DNA of 64,000 nucleotides, from NCBI RefSeq assembly GCF_037975245.1, contig NC_092576.1, positions 36,546,611 to 36,610,610 on the forward strand. Reading direction: 5' to 3'. This DNA comes from Apostichopus japonicus (taxonomy: Eukaryota > Echinodermata > Holothuroidea > Aspidochirotida > Stichopodidae). Position numbers and translations under genes: made by a program. Of the stretch, positions 22,253 through 33,540 are shown one piece after another. The notes below the pieces were generated by a model that saw only the letters and a program-made list of their open reading frames with translations, did no database searches and was not told the DNA's origin. Numbering within the stretch: position 1 is the stretch's first letter; every line of letters starts with the position of its first letter.

Positions 22253-24885
22253 CTCAATGCTCATCTGATGCCTGGTTTCCCCTATTTTGATGTGCTTGTT
22301 TGCTAACCAAAGTTTTGTATCTTTACATTCTTGTCTGGATTTCTCTCTCTCAGCTCCTTACAGGCTGTCAGATTGTGGATGCCACCAATAACTTCATAAT
22401 GGTATCCATTTGCCTGAAAGAAAAATTTGTTACAAAATGTGAAAATGAATATATCAGTAACTTAAGTCAAAGTAGCGTAATGTCAGACTTTTGTCCTCAA
22501 AGATCAGGTGTAATTGACATGCAAACAGAAAGCCACAGGGCTTAGTGATTCCTTTGCCTATTGTTATTGTAGGGCATTGGAGGGGAGAGTTCTACTGAGT
22601 ACATGGGATCCACAGTGAAATGGAAAAAAAATCTCTTGCAACTATTAGCAAAGGAGAACTAAATGTGTACTCAAAGATATGGTGTGGACAACCCTGAGTT
22701 ATCATGTTTTCAAAGGTTTTTAATATTATGATGTATGTAGGAATCCACATGTCAAGTAAAAGATCTGTTCATGTTGTTCTTCTTGTCTAGGGCTAATATT
22801 GCCATGTGCATGGTGAGGTACCATGTTCAAGAAGTTTTTCAGACTGAAATTAACTGACCTTGAGTGACGTTGACCGAAACAGCCAAAAAAAAAGAAGACA
22901 AATGCTTAATTCCTATCAAATTTGAAATTTACCAAAACTTCACTTCTTCAGCTAGAAAAGTTGTCAGTTGTTGACCACTAGTGACCTCAAATGACCTTGA
23001 CTTCTCCCAACACACTATCAGCTGAGTATTTACTAAGAGTGTCTTCATACTGAGCATTAACTTCATGCAAGCTGTACTTAGTGAGATATGTTTTCAGAAT
23101 TTAACTAAAATGTACCTCAAATGACATTTGACCTCAAAAAAGTTAACATTATAGATGGCAAGTATTCAATCAGAGGAACAAATTTGACATTCTATGTAGC
23201 TTTATTCTTTGACTTAGCTCATTCACAGAGTTTTCAGGTTTAGACCATTGGTTATCTCATATGACCTTTGGCCCCTCCCAAAGCAATAACAGTGAAGAAT
23301 TTACTAAGGTGGTAGATACCGAATACATTCTTCTAATTGTTCAAAGTGTGAACTATATGTAAGCTGTACATGGTGAGATAACCTATTAACAAAGTTTCAG
23401 ATTTTTAGGTGGTGTGGACCTCAAACAATTTTTGACGTACTAAGTAACAGCAAGTGGTAAGCACTCGATTGAGGGATAAGCATACTAATTTCACTTAACC
23501 TTTACTTCAGTAAGGTCATTTATGGGGTTTATAACTGTTGACCACTGGCAATTAAATAACAATTGCAGCTGAGAATTTGCTAAGGGGTAGCTTTCTACCA
23601 AGTATGAACTTCATGCATATTGCACTTGTTGAATTATCAAAGTTTTCAAAATTTGAGCTAAGGCATCTCTCTCTCACATATGCACACACAAGCAGTCACT
23701 GCTGCATGGTTTTTGATAAACAATTATGAAGCACTCCATTATAAAAATCACTTTATAATCAAGTGCTGATTACTCACCGTGGGTTCTGAAAAATTCTCCA
23801 AGTTTTCCAAAGTTGTTGCTATAACAGTCAGTGGTTGATATTGTGGTTGTTAAATTCTAACATAGCCTCTTTTAGTTTGGTGAGAAATTACACATTCACT
23901 TCTCTCAACTTCCGACCAACTTCTAGATTTTCTATGTCAATATTTGCAACACCTGTGGACAAGTAAAAACGATGGTAAGTAAATTTCTGCAAAGCTAACA
24001 TCAACTGACAGGGAAATGCCATACATGTTGGTATGCAAAATGTTTTCCGTAAACTTTGTAAAGCTAAAAATACTATTCAAACCAAATGTACACAGTGACT
24101 ATAATGATTGTTAAAGTATGTTGAAAAGCAATGTTCAATTAATGAACACATTATTAATGGGGTTCTGACCCCTCCCCGATAACACTCAAATAAAAACTGA
24201 TACTTCTATTGATGTTGTAAATTTCTGGTGAAAAGTCAACAGTTGAGGCAGTTCTTAATGGGCATGCAGTAGGAGGCATACAGATGGCTCAGTATGAAGG
24301 ACACTGCACAGAAACTGATGTAAAATGAATTTAACAGCTGCCTACTGTCCTTTTAGTTGTGGGTTGCTGAATATTACTCATACAGTATGCGGGCCCACCA
24401 TGGTAGCCACAGGAGGAAATTTTGACTAACAAAAGGCCAAAAATAGATTGCTGAAAATGGAAGATGATTGTTTTAGCATCTAGGACAAACTTTTATCAAT
24501 GTTTTTTCGTGTTGAAAATTAACGCTTATTCAAATTCTCTTCAATTTTTTTTTTGTCCAGTAAATTGGTGAACCAAAAGGGTTGGGGTTTTTTTTCCCTT
24601 TGTTTTTTGGTGGGCCAGATTAGATTGTCTGGCATGCTCAATCTGGCTAGTAGGGGCCCCTGTTCTAAAACCACAACAGTTCCAATTCCTGAGGCAGTAT
24701 ATTGTACTGCTACCGTACCTGACAGCTTCTAAGGGTTCTCACCTAAGAATGCTGCATTAACTTCCTTCTTGATGAATTCTAAAGGGCTGACAACTGGCTG
24801 ATCCTTATTACTCTTCCTCTTTTTGTGAAGCACAGGTAACTTGTGCTGAGCCTTTCTTTTCTCTTTACTTCCTGATGTTGAAGGT
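22253..24885 (-). pseudogene. ParB-like (ParB/sulfiredoxin-fold) gene, three exons recognised, broken
   Basis: Exon A (24885-24743, acceptor AACAG, donor GTGAGA) encodes a basic segment ending SPLEFIKKEVNAAFL. Exon B (23952-23778, acceptor TCCACAG, donor GTGAGT) joins it in phase and encodes VANIDIENLEVGRKLREVNV, a TAA stop, FLTKLKEAMLEFNNHN, then after a frameshift QPLTVIATTLENLENFSE. Exon C (22413-22253, acceptor TTTCTTTCAG, donor GTAAAG) encodes ANGYHYEVIGGIHNLTACKEL and, after another frameshift, LWLANKHIKIGETRHQMS. The order 'I-x-x-L-E-V-G-R-x-L-R', 'PLTVI', 'YEVIGGIHNxxA', 'LxLAxKH' follows the ParB N-terminal domain; GGIHNLTA lies where bacterial ParB has its GERRxxA nucleotide-binding box. 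A segment between KIQNF and LWLANKH appears deleted. Bacterial ParB binds palindromic sites; whether this animal relative does is unknown. The first coding exon and the 3' end are not identified. Confidence 0.65.
22960..23660. repeat. Three diverged ~270-295-bp repeats inside a ParB-like gene intron
   Basis: Units with GTTGACCACT, TGACCTCAAATGACCTT or a decayed form, GCTGAGTATTTACTAAG, then CTTCATGCAAGCTGTACTTAGTGAGAT. Anchors lie near 22974, 23246 and 23540. They occupy part of the intron between exons B and C. Confidence 0.65.
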
Positions 24886-25414
24886 CTGTTTTAAAGTGGA
24901 AAAGAGCAGTTAGTAAACCTGAATATGATAATATGCTAGTGTCCTTGGACTCCAATATCTCAACCCCAATCTTGGCCCAATGTCTGACCCAGAGGGGAGA
25001 AGGGGTACACATGAGGCTTTCACCCCCATGAAATTGAAGACTGTAAACATTTTACTGCACTGGTGCATGTCAGTCTCTGAAGCAATAATATTCCTTGTTA
25101 CTATATTATATTGATTCAAAACTAATTATATAGTTGCAATAAACTTTTAGGATTTTGGAGTAGCCGACAACAGGAACGAAATTAGGATTTAGGAGCACTT
25201 CACGTTTTAACAATTTTGATATGTTAACACTATCCTGGCTTCACTGATTAAATAGGCTTAGGGCCTAGCTCTTGCTAGGTTGGAGTTGGAGTTGGACGTG
25301 ACAATGTTATTTTCTACGAAATTTTAACAGATTTGTAGGTGCAAACAACAAAGACACGTTTTTTTTTAAATGAAAGCTGAAGGTTAAGGAACGTGAAGCA
25401 TCAATCGAATTAGG

Positions 25415-25700
25415 ACTCACCTTTGATGTTGTGACCTAGCCTACACAGACTTCAGTATAGAAATAGTGTGCACGCTACCTAGGACCTAAGTTAGAGCCCG
25501 TAGAGGCCCCTTTTCTTCTAAGTTCTATTTGAGGCGTATTACAACGAACCGAACTTGTCAAAAAATTGGCAAAATCGCTTGGTCAATAACTTCCTGGGCT
25601 CCTGCCTTTAATTGTACCGTAAATTGTCGAGAGGAATAATAAATTTAAAATGCCGGTATATCCTAGTCATTGAATCAACTTGAAGTAGGCCTAACGTTTA
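25415..25700 (-). promoter_or_regulatory. Possible 5' non-coding exon of the ParB-like gene
   Basis: On the minus strand the sequence CACAACATCAAAG is followed by a consensus donor, GTGAGTCC, near 25420. The region upstream has no long open frame, so it could be a 5' untranslated exon spliced to exon A or to a missing coding exon. The start of transcription is not visible. Confidence 0.3.
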
Positions 25701-27732
25701 ATACTAACTCACATCATGTAGTGTACTTCACTTGTTCACCTTTGACCCTCAAGTTTTATGTCAAATTCACGTACGTACATAATATAAGCTTAAGGAGGTA
25801 GCACTTGTATGTTACTACGCGACTGTGGTCGCCGTTTTCTTGTTCGTCGGAAAATATCACAGAAACAGATTGTAGTAGTAGAAACCGTCAGGAGTGTCAC
25901 TCGTTGACTTGTTAAATGGCTGTCAGCTTTGCTTGTTATTGCACTTGCTTCAAGTAGCATTTTTTCACTCACAATCAAGTCAGAATTGATTGAAATATCT
26001 TTTCTAATCAGTTTGGGTTGTAGACAAGCCACACTACATGACACGGACGGTTTTTCGTCAAAGTCAGTCTAGAGCAATGTATAGGGTGTCCATTATGTGT
26101 TTGCATGAACAACTTAAAAATAGTAATACACAAAATATGACGACAGATCATGAAGAAGTTCGAATTCAAGGTATAACGTTAAATGCTTGTCTACACTGCG
26201 GTTGGACACCTGCAATCACAAATAAGTTACGCTTGGCAGTTACATTAGCACACTGCGGTTCAAGCGTCCTTTGACTCGAGTCAGAGAACAATAGTATTCA
26301 CTGTTGATGTCAGTTCTGTATGAAGATAAAAAACACTGATAATGTGCATTCTGACAGTTAACCCACCACAATGGAGGTTATAGGTCGGTTAATTACGCGG
26401 TGACTTGATTCGGGTTTTCAAGAATGGTATGGTTTAGACATTTTATCCTTCACTGACCTTTTCAGGTTTGCCAAGCAGAATTACCAGAGATCAATGTCTT
26501 AAACACCAGAAGTTATAAGTACCATATATTTGTCAAAACTCCTTTTTATTCTCAGAGGGTTATGGAATAATTTGTCTGAGAAAGTTGTACTTGCAAGTAG
26601 TGTACGAACATGGGAAGTATCACTTCCTTGGTAAGAATGGCTTTGGGTGTTCATTTAGAATATTTGAGAACAAATGGAGAGTGAATGCTTCCAGGAAAGT
26701 ACTTTTTGAAAACGCCTAGCAATTTTAGCGTGCTATGATTTGGGGCGATTGGCTATGCACTTTCAATTTATTTTAAAAGCATACCCATATACATGCAAGA
26801 AACAAAAACTCCACTTGGTTATTCTTAACACAAAATATATTTCATTATACGGAAATAAGTCCAAAAATTTTCCTCACCTTAATGCTGTTTGGGATCGGCG
26901 GTATATTTCGAATCTTCATGTAATTGGTGACAAGGGCTCTTTGGTTCCAAAAGTAGAGTCCGGACAAGTCCGAAAAAAAGAAAAATCATAAGTCTTCCTC
27001 TGCCACACACCAATTTCTTGGTCTCGTCATTTTATAAAATTATTATTTAGGCGTTTCGAACTTTTTCGCAACTTCGGCTCTACGATTTTGCGTTTGGTGC
27101 ATCCGTGCATGAGCAGTCTAACCTTGTCAGGGTATAAATACGTTGGTGGTCTGAACAACTCCCTGGTCTAACAAACGTATACGTATGTGTATGCAACTAC
27201 CACAGTGAAAATTTACGATATCAAATAATAGTGCGGATGTTTGTGGTAGAAAAAAGACAACAAAGTCTGGTTGAACATCTCCACGTTTGCGGTCAACATC
27301 GAGAGGGCCGATGAAAGATTATATTACGTAATCATTCCTATCACGTTGCGTTCTCTCACACAGGAAATGAAGGTTAACGTTTTTTAAGTTGACGACATGC
27401 CATGGCCTTAGCCTTTAATTAGAACTATAGTTGTAAATAATGAAAACAGTGTGTTTGGGGAATAGGATCATTTATATACCTACCAGTATGTGTATGCATG
27501 GAGGTCAAAAACAGGTAAAAAAAAACAGGTAAATTGGAGGTAAAAACAGTTTTCCCTCCATGGTGTATGCATGTGTGCATGCGTGAGTGTATGTATGTAT
27601 GCAATGCATGTACGTGTATAGGTATGGATGGATGGGAATAACAAAGAAGCTGCATTAAAAAAATATATGATGCATTTCATTGAAAATAAGGCTGCAGATA
27701 TATATATATATATATACATAAATATATATTTC

Positions 27733-27830
<98 letters not shown>

Positions 27831-28631
27831 GAAAACCAGAGAAATAAGATGACTCTTAATTGACAAATAAGGAGTAAAGTTTTAGAAAATATATTAGAAT
27901 TTCGGTCCCCTTGGGGCCTTCGTTGGCAATACTTGGCAGTCGAATGAAAAGTACAAAATATACTAACACAATGAAAGTTTGACGCTAGATAAGTGTAAGT
28001 TGCATTGATGGAATTAAAAACCAAATAAACCATGACTATACAGGAAGCGGATGAATGAGCAAAGAACGGATAACATGTTTGTAGAACTGATAGTTGTTAA
28101 GGCACTTAAGGGGTCCCAAGTCTTTGTCGAGGCCGGTGACTTAATACGAAAGATCCAATCGATTTCTTTACGTTTACGTTCAGTAGCGAATTTGAAGTTC
28201 GAGGCAATTAAAATACATTTTTAGTTTTTGAGAGAATGTCTATGAAGATTGAAATGTTCGGAAACGGGGAATCTGATCAAATTATCACGAAATATACTAT
28301 TTGTGATTACTAAAACGTAAGCGGAACCGGGAGCCTGTTCACCTACATAATTGCCCTCTTTGCAAAGTACACAATAGAAAATGTAAATAACATACAACAA
28401 AAGAGGGAATGGGGATAGTTGACTATAGTCTTAGACCCGTTACCGTTAAATATCATTGAATTTCTGTTATTGTGTGATTCCTGAAGAACAGATAAATGAA
28501 ACGTTAACCTATGTGTACAACAAATTTAACATCATTACTCACTATCACGCATTCCCACTAGGATATTTTTAGTATTCAACAGGGTTGTATAGTATTTAGG
28601 TTGTCCCTTGCAATTTTAAAGTGAGTGTACG
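25701..28631. other. Interior of the giant element; no gene confirmed
   Basis: Two unrelated open frames lie nearly head to head (25790-26044 minus, 84 codons; 26038-26274 plus, 78 codons) but show no known motif. The remainder is AT-rich with microsatellites at 27697-27830. Confidence 0.35.
27697..27830. repeat. (TA)n followed by (TAT)n microsatellite
   Basis: TA-rich from 27697, pure TA from about 27739 to 27792, then TTA/TAT triplets to 27830. Frames across it give only Tyr/Ile/Leu runs. Confidence 0.95.
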
Positions 28632-29935
28632 CAGGGACGTAGCTAAGGCCTGAAGTTGGGGGGGGGGGGAATGCAGTGGCTGAAATTCCAACTGGATGGG
28701 TTTTGGAGCCAGAAAATTCCGACTGCTGACTTGAACCCCCCCCCCCCCCCCAACCCGCACTACTCGTGAACGATACGGTCAGTGTTAGTCAGACATCCCA
28801 TCTTTCGCGACTGCAATTTTGTTCCGAATTTTTTTGCGGTACATTTGTAGCACTGGCCCTCACTTCACAAACTTATTAATCACTCTGGTTAAGCGGGTAA
28901 GCAACTGAGTTGAGTTATCTGCTTGATAGGCTACATAGACTACTAACTACAAAAGCTATGTTAATGTAACAAAGGGGAAAACCTTTTTTCAACAAATTAT
29001 ATTCGACAAAATACAGTGCTTTTTCCTAGCGCGCTTAATATTATTTTCTTGGGGGGGGGGGGGGCTATTTATCACTTGCATGAAAACAATTTCAATTGTT
29101 CACATCATTCCAACTGAGCATTTGGAATGAAATGAACACTTAAACATTTTGCAGAAAAATGTTGAGTTGACGACTGATACAATAAGTTATCAATTAAACA
29201 TTTTGCAGAAATTTTTCAATTGCTCCATTGGAATAAAGTGAACAAATGAACATTTTGCCAAAAAATGTTCAATTGACGAGATAAGATATGTTGTCAATTA
29301 AACATTTTGCAGAAAATTTTTCATTGCTCAGATGGAATGAAGTGAACAACTGAACATTTTGCAGCAAAATGTCCAATTCACGAGATATGATAAGTTGTCA
29401 ATTAATCATTTTGTAGAAAATTGTTCAATTGCTCAGTTAAAGCAACTAAGCAATCCAACATTTTTTTTCTTATTTTTTATAAGATTTTATCTTGTTATCT
29501 AAACAATTTACTGAAAAATTTCACCCTATGGGGCAAAGTTTTTCTCATGTTGATGGCACTTTAAAGCTTCCGTAGATAAGCATTGAGCGTTTTTATCGTA
29601 TACGTTGTACAGTAGTTTTATTAGGCATTTTTTTTTACAGTATTCAAAATCACACGAAGTTTTGTATGGTGGAGTATAAAGATCGCGAGATACAATTTCT
29701 AAATGTGACAAGGAAAACGTGGTAAATATGACTGATTAAAGGTCAATTTTGACCGAAAATTGTAGGTCACTCACAAATTACAAGAATATATGAAATTAGA
29801 GTGCGACAGTCGGAAAAATTAGAGTGAGACAGTCAGAAATTCGGACTGTCGCACTCAAATTTTCCAACTATCATCAGTTTTACAAAGATTGGAGGTGGGG
29901 TGTGAGACACCCCCACCCCTCTAGCGACGTCCCTG
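28632..29935. mobile_element. hAT-like non-autonomous element with perfect 8-bp target duplication
   Basis: Terminal repeats are CAGGGACGTAGCTA at 28632 and TAGCGACGTCCCTG ending at 29935 (one mismatch). The flanking 8-mers AGTGTACG at 28624-28631 and AGTGTACG at 29936-29943 are identical, which defines the boundaries and fits the hAT superfamily. The 1304-bp interior has poly-G and poly-C runs, a tandem repeat at 29090-29440, and a hairpin near 29799-29859 (GAGTGCGACAGTC against GACTGTCGCACTC). No transposase. It inserted into the giant element. Confidence 0.85.
29090..29440 (+). repeat. Tandem repeat, three ~120-bp units
   Basis: Each unit contains GGAATGAARTGAACA, ACATTTTGCAGAAAAATGTT, a TGACGAGAT-like block, GTTGTCAATTAAACATTTTG and CAATTGCTCA. 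It lies wholly within the hAT-like element 28632-29935. Confidence 0.8.
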
Positions 29936-29943
29936 AGTGTACG

Positions 29944-32900
29944 TATACACACGGCACGTCGAATAATACACGGGCGAAACTCGCAGTGTCCTGCATTACC
30001 ATTGAACTTCTGAGTTCGTATATTTTTCAAGAAACCGACACGGATACATACGACAACGTATACCAATATGTAAATGTCTCTCAAGATCGGTATGTCATAG
30101 GCACCTATAGATGACTGAATTTCCCAGTGAGGTAAAATTCCTCCTAGATGGTAATCAAACGGTTTAAGAATTTTACCCAAAGGTGACCATATTTTAATAT
30201 GTAGCATATATGGGGCCAATACATCATAACTTTAAGCCTTCGAAATAACCTATTGTAGTTGCATATAACAAGGTTTGAACCTAACTGGAGACCAAAACTT
30301 CCCCGTATGCAACACCTTTGAAAAATAAAGAGGCGGGGGGGGGGGGGTCGGAAAGAGGATTCAAGAAAGTTTGTAATATATAGGCTTCTTAAATAGTGCA
30401 GTTCCTAAAGGGTCTACTCGTTTGTATTGGGTTTAAATGCCTTCTAAATCGCTTAATTTTCAAACAGTTTCTGTGAAGACTACTATATTTCAGTCATACT
30501 TTCTCAAGCGTGGGCACAATGCCTAAGCGTGGGCACAATAAAGCGTGGGCACACATGCATGTTAACCAATATGTATATGTGTAGTGTACGCGGCTGCGTG
30601 CAGTACATATGTTGTCTATGTATATATGTTAATCGTAATGTCTTTTTCCCGTTTTGATAGATGGGCTATAGTATGGGGTGCCTCCTATGATAGTAAGAAA
30701 CCCGTTACCATTAAGTACCATTGACGTACCCATCAGTGGCGTCGCCGAAGGGGGGGGGGGGGCTGGGGCCTGAAAAAATCGTGCCCCAGGTGCCCTTCCC
30801 CTTCAGATGCGGTTGTAGTGTTAAAAAAAAATACTCAGACAAAAATCTTTATTTGCCTAAATTAAAAACATCAATATTGGACAGATGCAAGCCCGAAAAT
30901 TACTTCAAGTTGCTAAATATAGCACCAGATTGCATCTGAGGACCCTTAAAATTGATCCAAAATTCACAAAGTGGAAGGGAGAACTCTCCCCTATCACCCC
31001 TTCCCCAGGACGGCATTTAACAATACACATTGTGCCTCCATAAGTAAGTGATGTGCCCCCCCCCCCTGTACTACATGAAAGAGGACAGTAATGATGGATG
31101 AAGAACCCGAAGTACATCTGTTTTTCCGTATCACATATTATTTCACAAAAATTACAAAATTTAAATCCCAATGACGTGCGGGCATAATCTATACGAATTC
31201 AATACATCACTAACTATAGGTGGTGGCGAGATCCTCAACCCTAAATGTGATAGATTTTGTGTATAACTTCTGCATATCAGTTTCCAATCTTATTTCCGAA
31301 AATATTAATCAATAAGAAGTGCTGAATGTGAACAAATCCTAAATGAGAGTATATGCCTAGAGTCGGCGAATAAACAATTTTGGTTGTAAAATGTATACAT
31401 GATATTTTTCTCAAATTGATACATATGACCTTGAATTTTACCCATCTTTTTAATTGTGTTAATGACAATGACATATGTAAAGGAGGATTTTGTAACACCT
31501 TTAGATCCAGAGATATGTGTGTTTTCCACGTCGCAAAAAAGTACGCCCTCTATTCCATCTTGTTGCTAAAATATGTTTTTTCCCTCTTTTGTTGGAGACT
31601 AGGTATTTTCCTTTATATAGTAACATGATTCAGCTAGGAGTTGATCACAATGCACAGAGTAAATTGGTAAATTTGTATAATTATACTCCAAACAAAATTA
31701 AAATAACCCTATCAATTAGACACAAGCATTTTACTGTTTTCCAAAATTATCATGAAAGTTTGATGTATTTTGCCACATTAGGAGGCTTTAAATGTATTGT
31801 CAATGTTAGTGCGATTAATTAAGTGAACATAGCTATGGCTGTAGAAAATCGGAGGGTTGAGCGCCGTAGGCTAGGACTATATTGTAATGGACTTGTCGCA
31901 ACAGAAATGTGTATGTGTTTGTGTATGGGTGAGGCGGGGGGGGGGGGTGGGGATATAATGATATTCTTTATAGCAAGTGATTTTAATGTTATGATCACAA
32001 GCTGGCTGAAAAAAAATATACCATAATTTATCTTACAAGCATGCAGCTATTTTTTTGGGTGGGGAGGGGGGGGGGGAGGTGGTCAGGTCGATCGTTGTTT
32101 ATATAGGATCAGCAAAGTCGTTGGGAGCTGGGGTTAGCATCGATGTGGGGCAGATCTCCATGCCCCTGCCCCCATACCCCACCGTGCTACTGTTTACAAA
32201 CAAGTGAAAGCGACATTTTCCAAATGTATCCATGTAAACCACAAATGAATACTTCTACAGAAAGGCTAACCTAACACAAATAAGACTATAGGCATGCATG
32301 TGTGTTTGACAAGTAATACTGATGAGAACTCCGCATAGTGCATATTTTTACACAGTACAACTAAACAAGTCTACTACAGTACTATTATAAAGGTTACCAG
32401 CGTTAGCCTTTTCACACAATAGATCTAGCGTATTTTTTCACCTTTCTAGGATTCCAGCATACGTTTTATCAAAAATCGCACCAAATCGGTAATTCACAAA
32501 ATAATTACTTTGTTTTCTGAAACTTTGAGACCAAATTACCACTTGGCAACCCAATAAAATATATTTATAGGCTTCCGTGGCTTTTACACTATAATACCGC
32601 GTGAACTGCTTTAATATTAATGGGTTTTTCATACTTGGGTTTTTCATTAGGACTGAATCAGTATTTTTGTAAAATCCACAGTTAATGTTCTTGTATTATT
32701 TCCTGATTGTTATTAACCGTTTTAACTTGTTAACATAATCACTAGACTGCCTATGATATGAATCAGTGCAACGAACAGTCAACGAATTATTGAAAACAAC
32801 ACATAACAAGTGAGTGAAACTGATTATCTAGCGTTTTCTGGGGTTTTATTTTGGCAAATCTAACGTTTTTTTGTTACTTGTCGCTGGTAACCCTGATTAT

Positions 32901-33498
32901 TATTATGCTAACCGTAAATGACCTTTGGCCACCCCGTACTAGTTTTAAGTGATTGACAGATCAGCTGTGCCGCAACCCATTACAACTCCCTGGTAGTACA
33001 GTAGATACTGTAAGTGTAATCGCACAAAAACAGCGTGTGTTATGACACATACGTTGTACTCCCTGTCCCAGGGCAACTCCGAATATTGAGCCTATCGTTT
33101 TAAATTCTACACTTGTTGCTAGCGTCCATACTGACACGATTTTTATCGTCAACTCTTCTTCGAAATCGGGTGTTTTTCGTAAAAAGCTTGCATCCTGAAT
33201 TCCTGACCATCGTCGATACAATACAACATAATAATCATAACTGACCTATGCATCTTACGTAGCATTGTCACTCTAGCCTAGGCTATGAACATTGAAAACG
33301 AAAGTTTTGGACCAAATGTACTACTAGTACGCGATTTCCGGCTGCGAATGACACATTTCCAATCCGAATTTTTTACCGGCCCGGGCAAGGATCAGATCCA
33401 TAGTACGGCTCGAGTGCAAATGCGACTGGATCAATGCATCAGTTTACCCCGTGGAGAGATGATCGTCTGATAAAATCAGAGGATCTGATCTGGATCTT
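29944..33498. other. Interior of the giant element; no gene confirmed
   Basis: AT-rich, with poly-G or poly-C runs near 30332, 30752, 31060, 31937 and 32060 that look like remains of short elements (one starts CAGTGGCGTCGCC near 30735), though no partner ends were found. Open frames here lack recognisable motifs. Confidence 0.4.
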
Positions 33499-33499
33499 G

Positions 33500-33540
33500 T
33501 ATAAAAGCACAAGTCCAAGAACAGATTTAAGAACTTAGGT
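33500..33540 (+). promoter_or_regulatory. Candidate TATA box and first-exon donor of the DUF7869-type gene
   Basis: TATAAAAG at 33500-33507 is followed 30 bases later by TTAG|GTAAGTG, a consensus donor with GT at 33539-33540. A start site near 33530 would leave only a very short first exon. Position upstream of the first recognised exon (34502) makes it a plausible promoter; this is inference. Confidence 0.3.

Noticed and set aside
25790-26274. Head-to-head ORF pair as a bidirectional gene pair
   Set aside because: Neither translation shows a known motif, and no donor site was found at a fitting place; kept only as unconfirmed sequence within the giant element.
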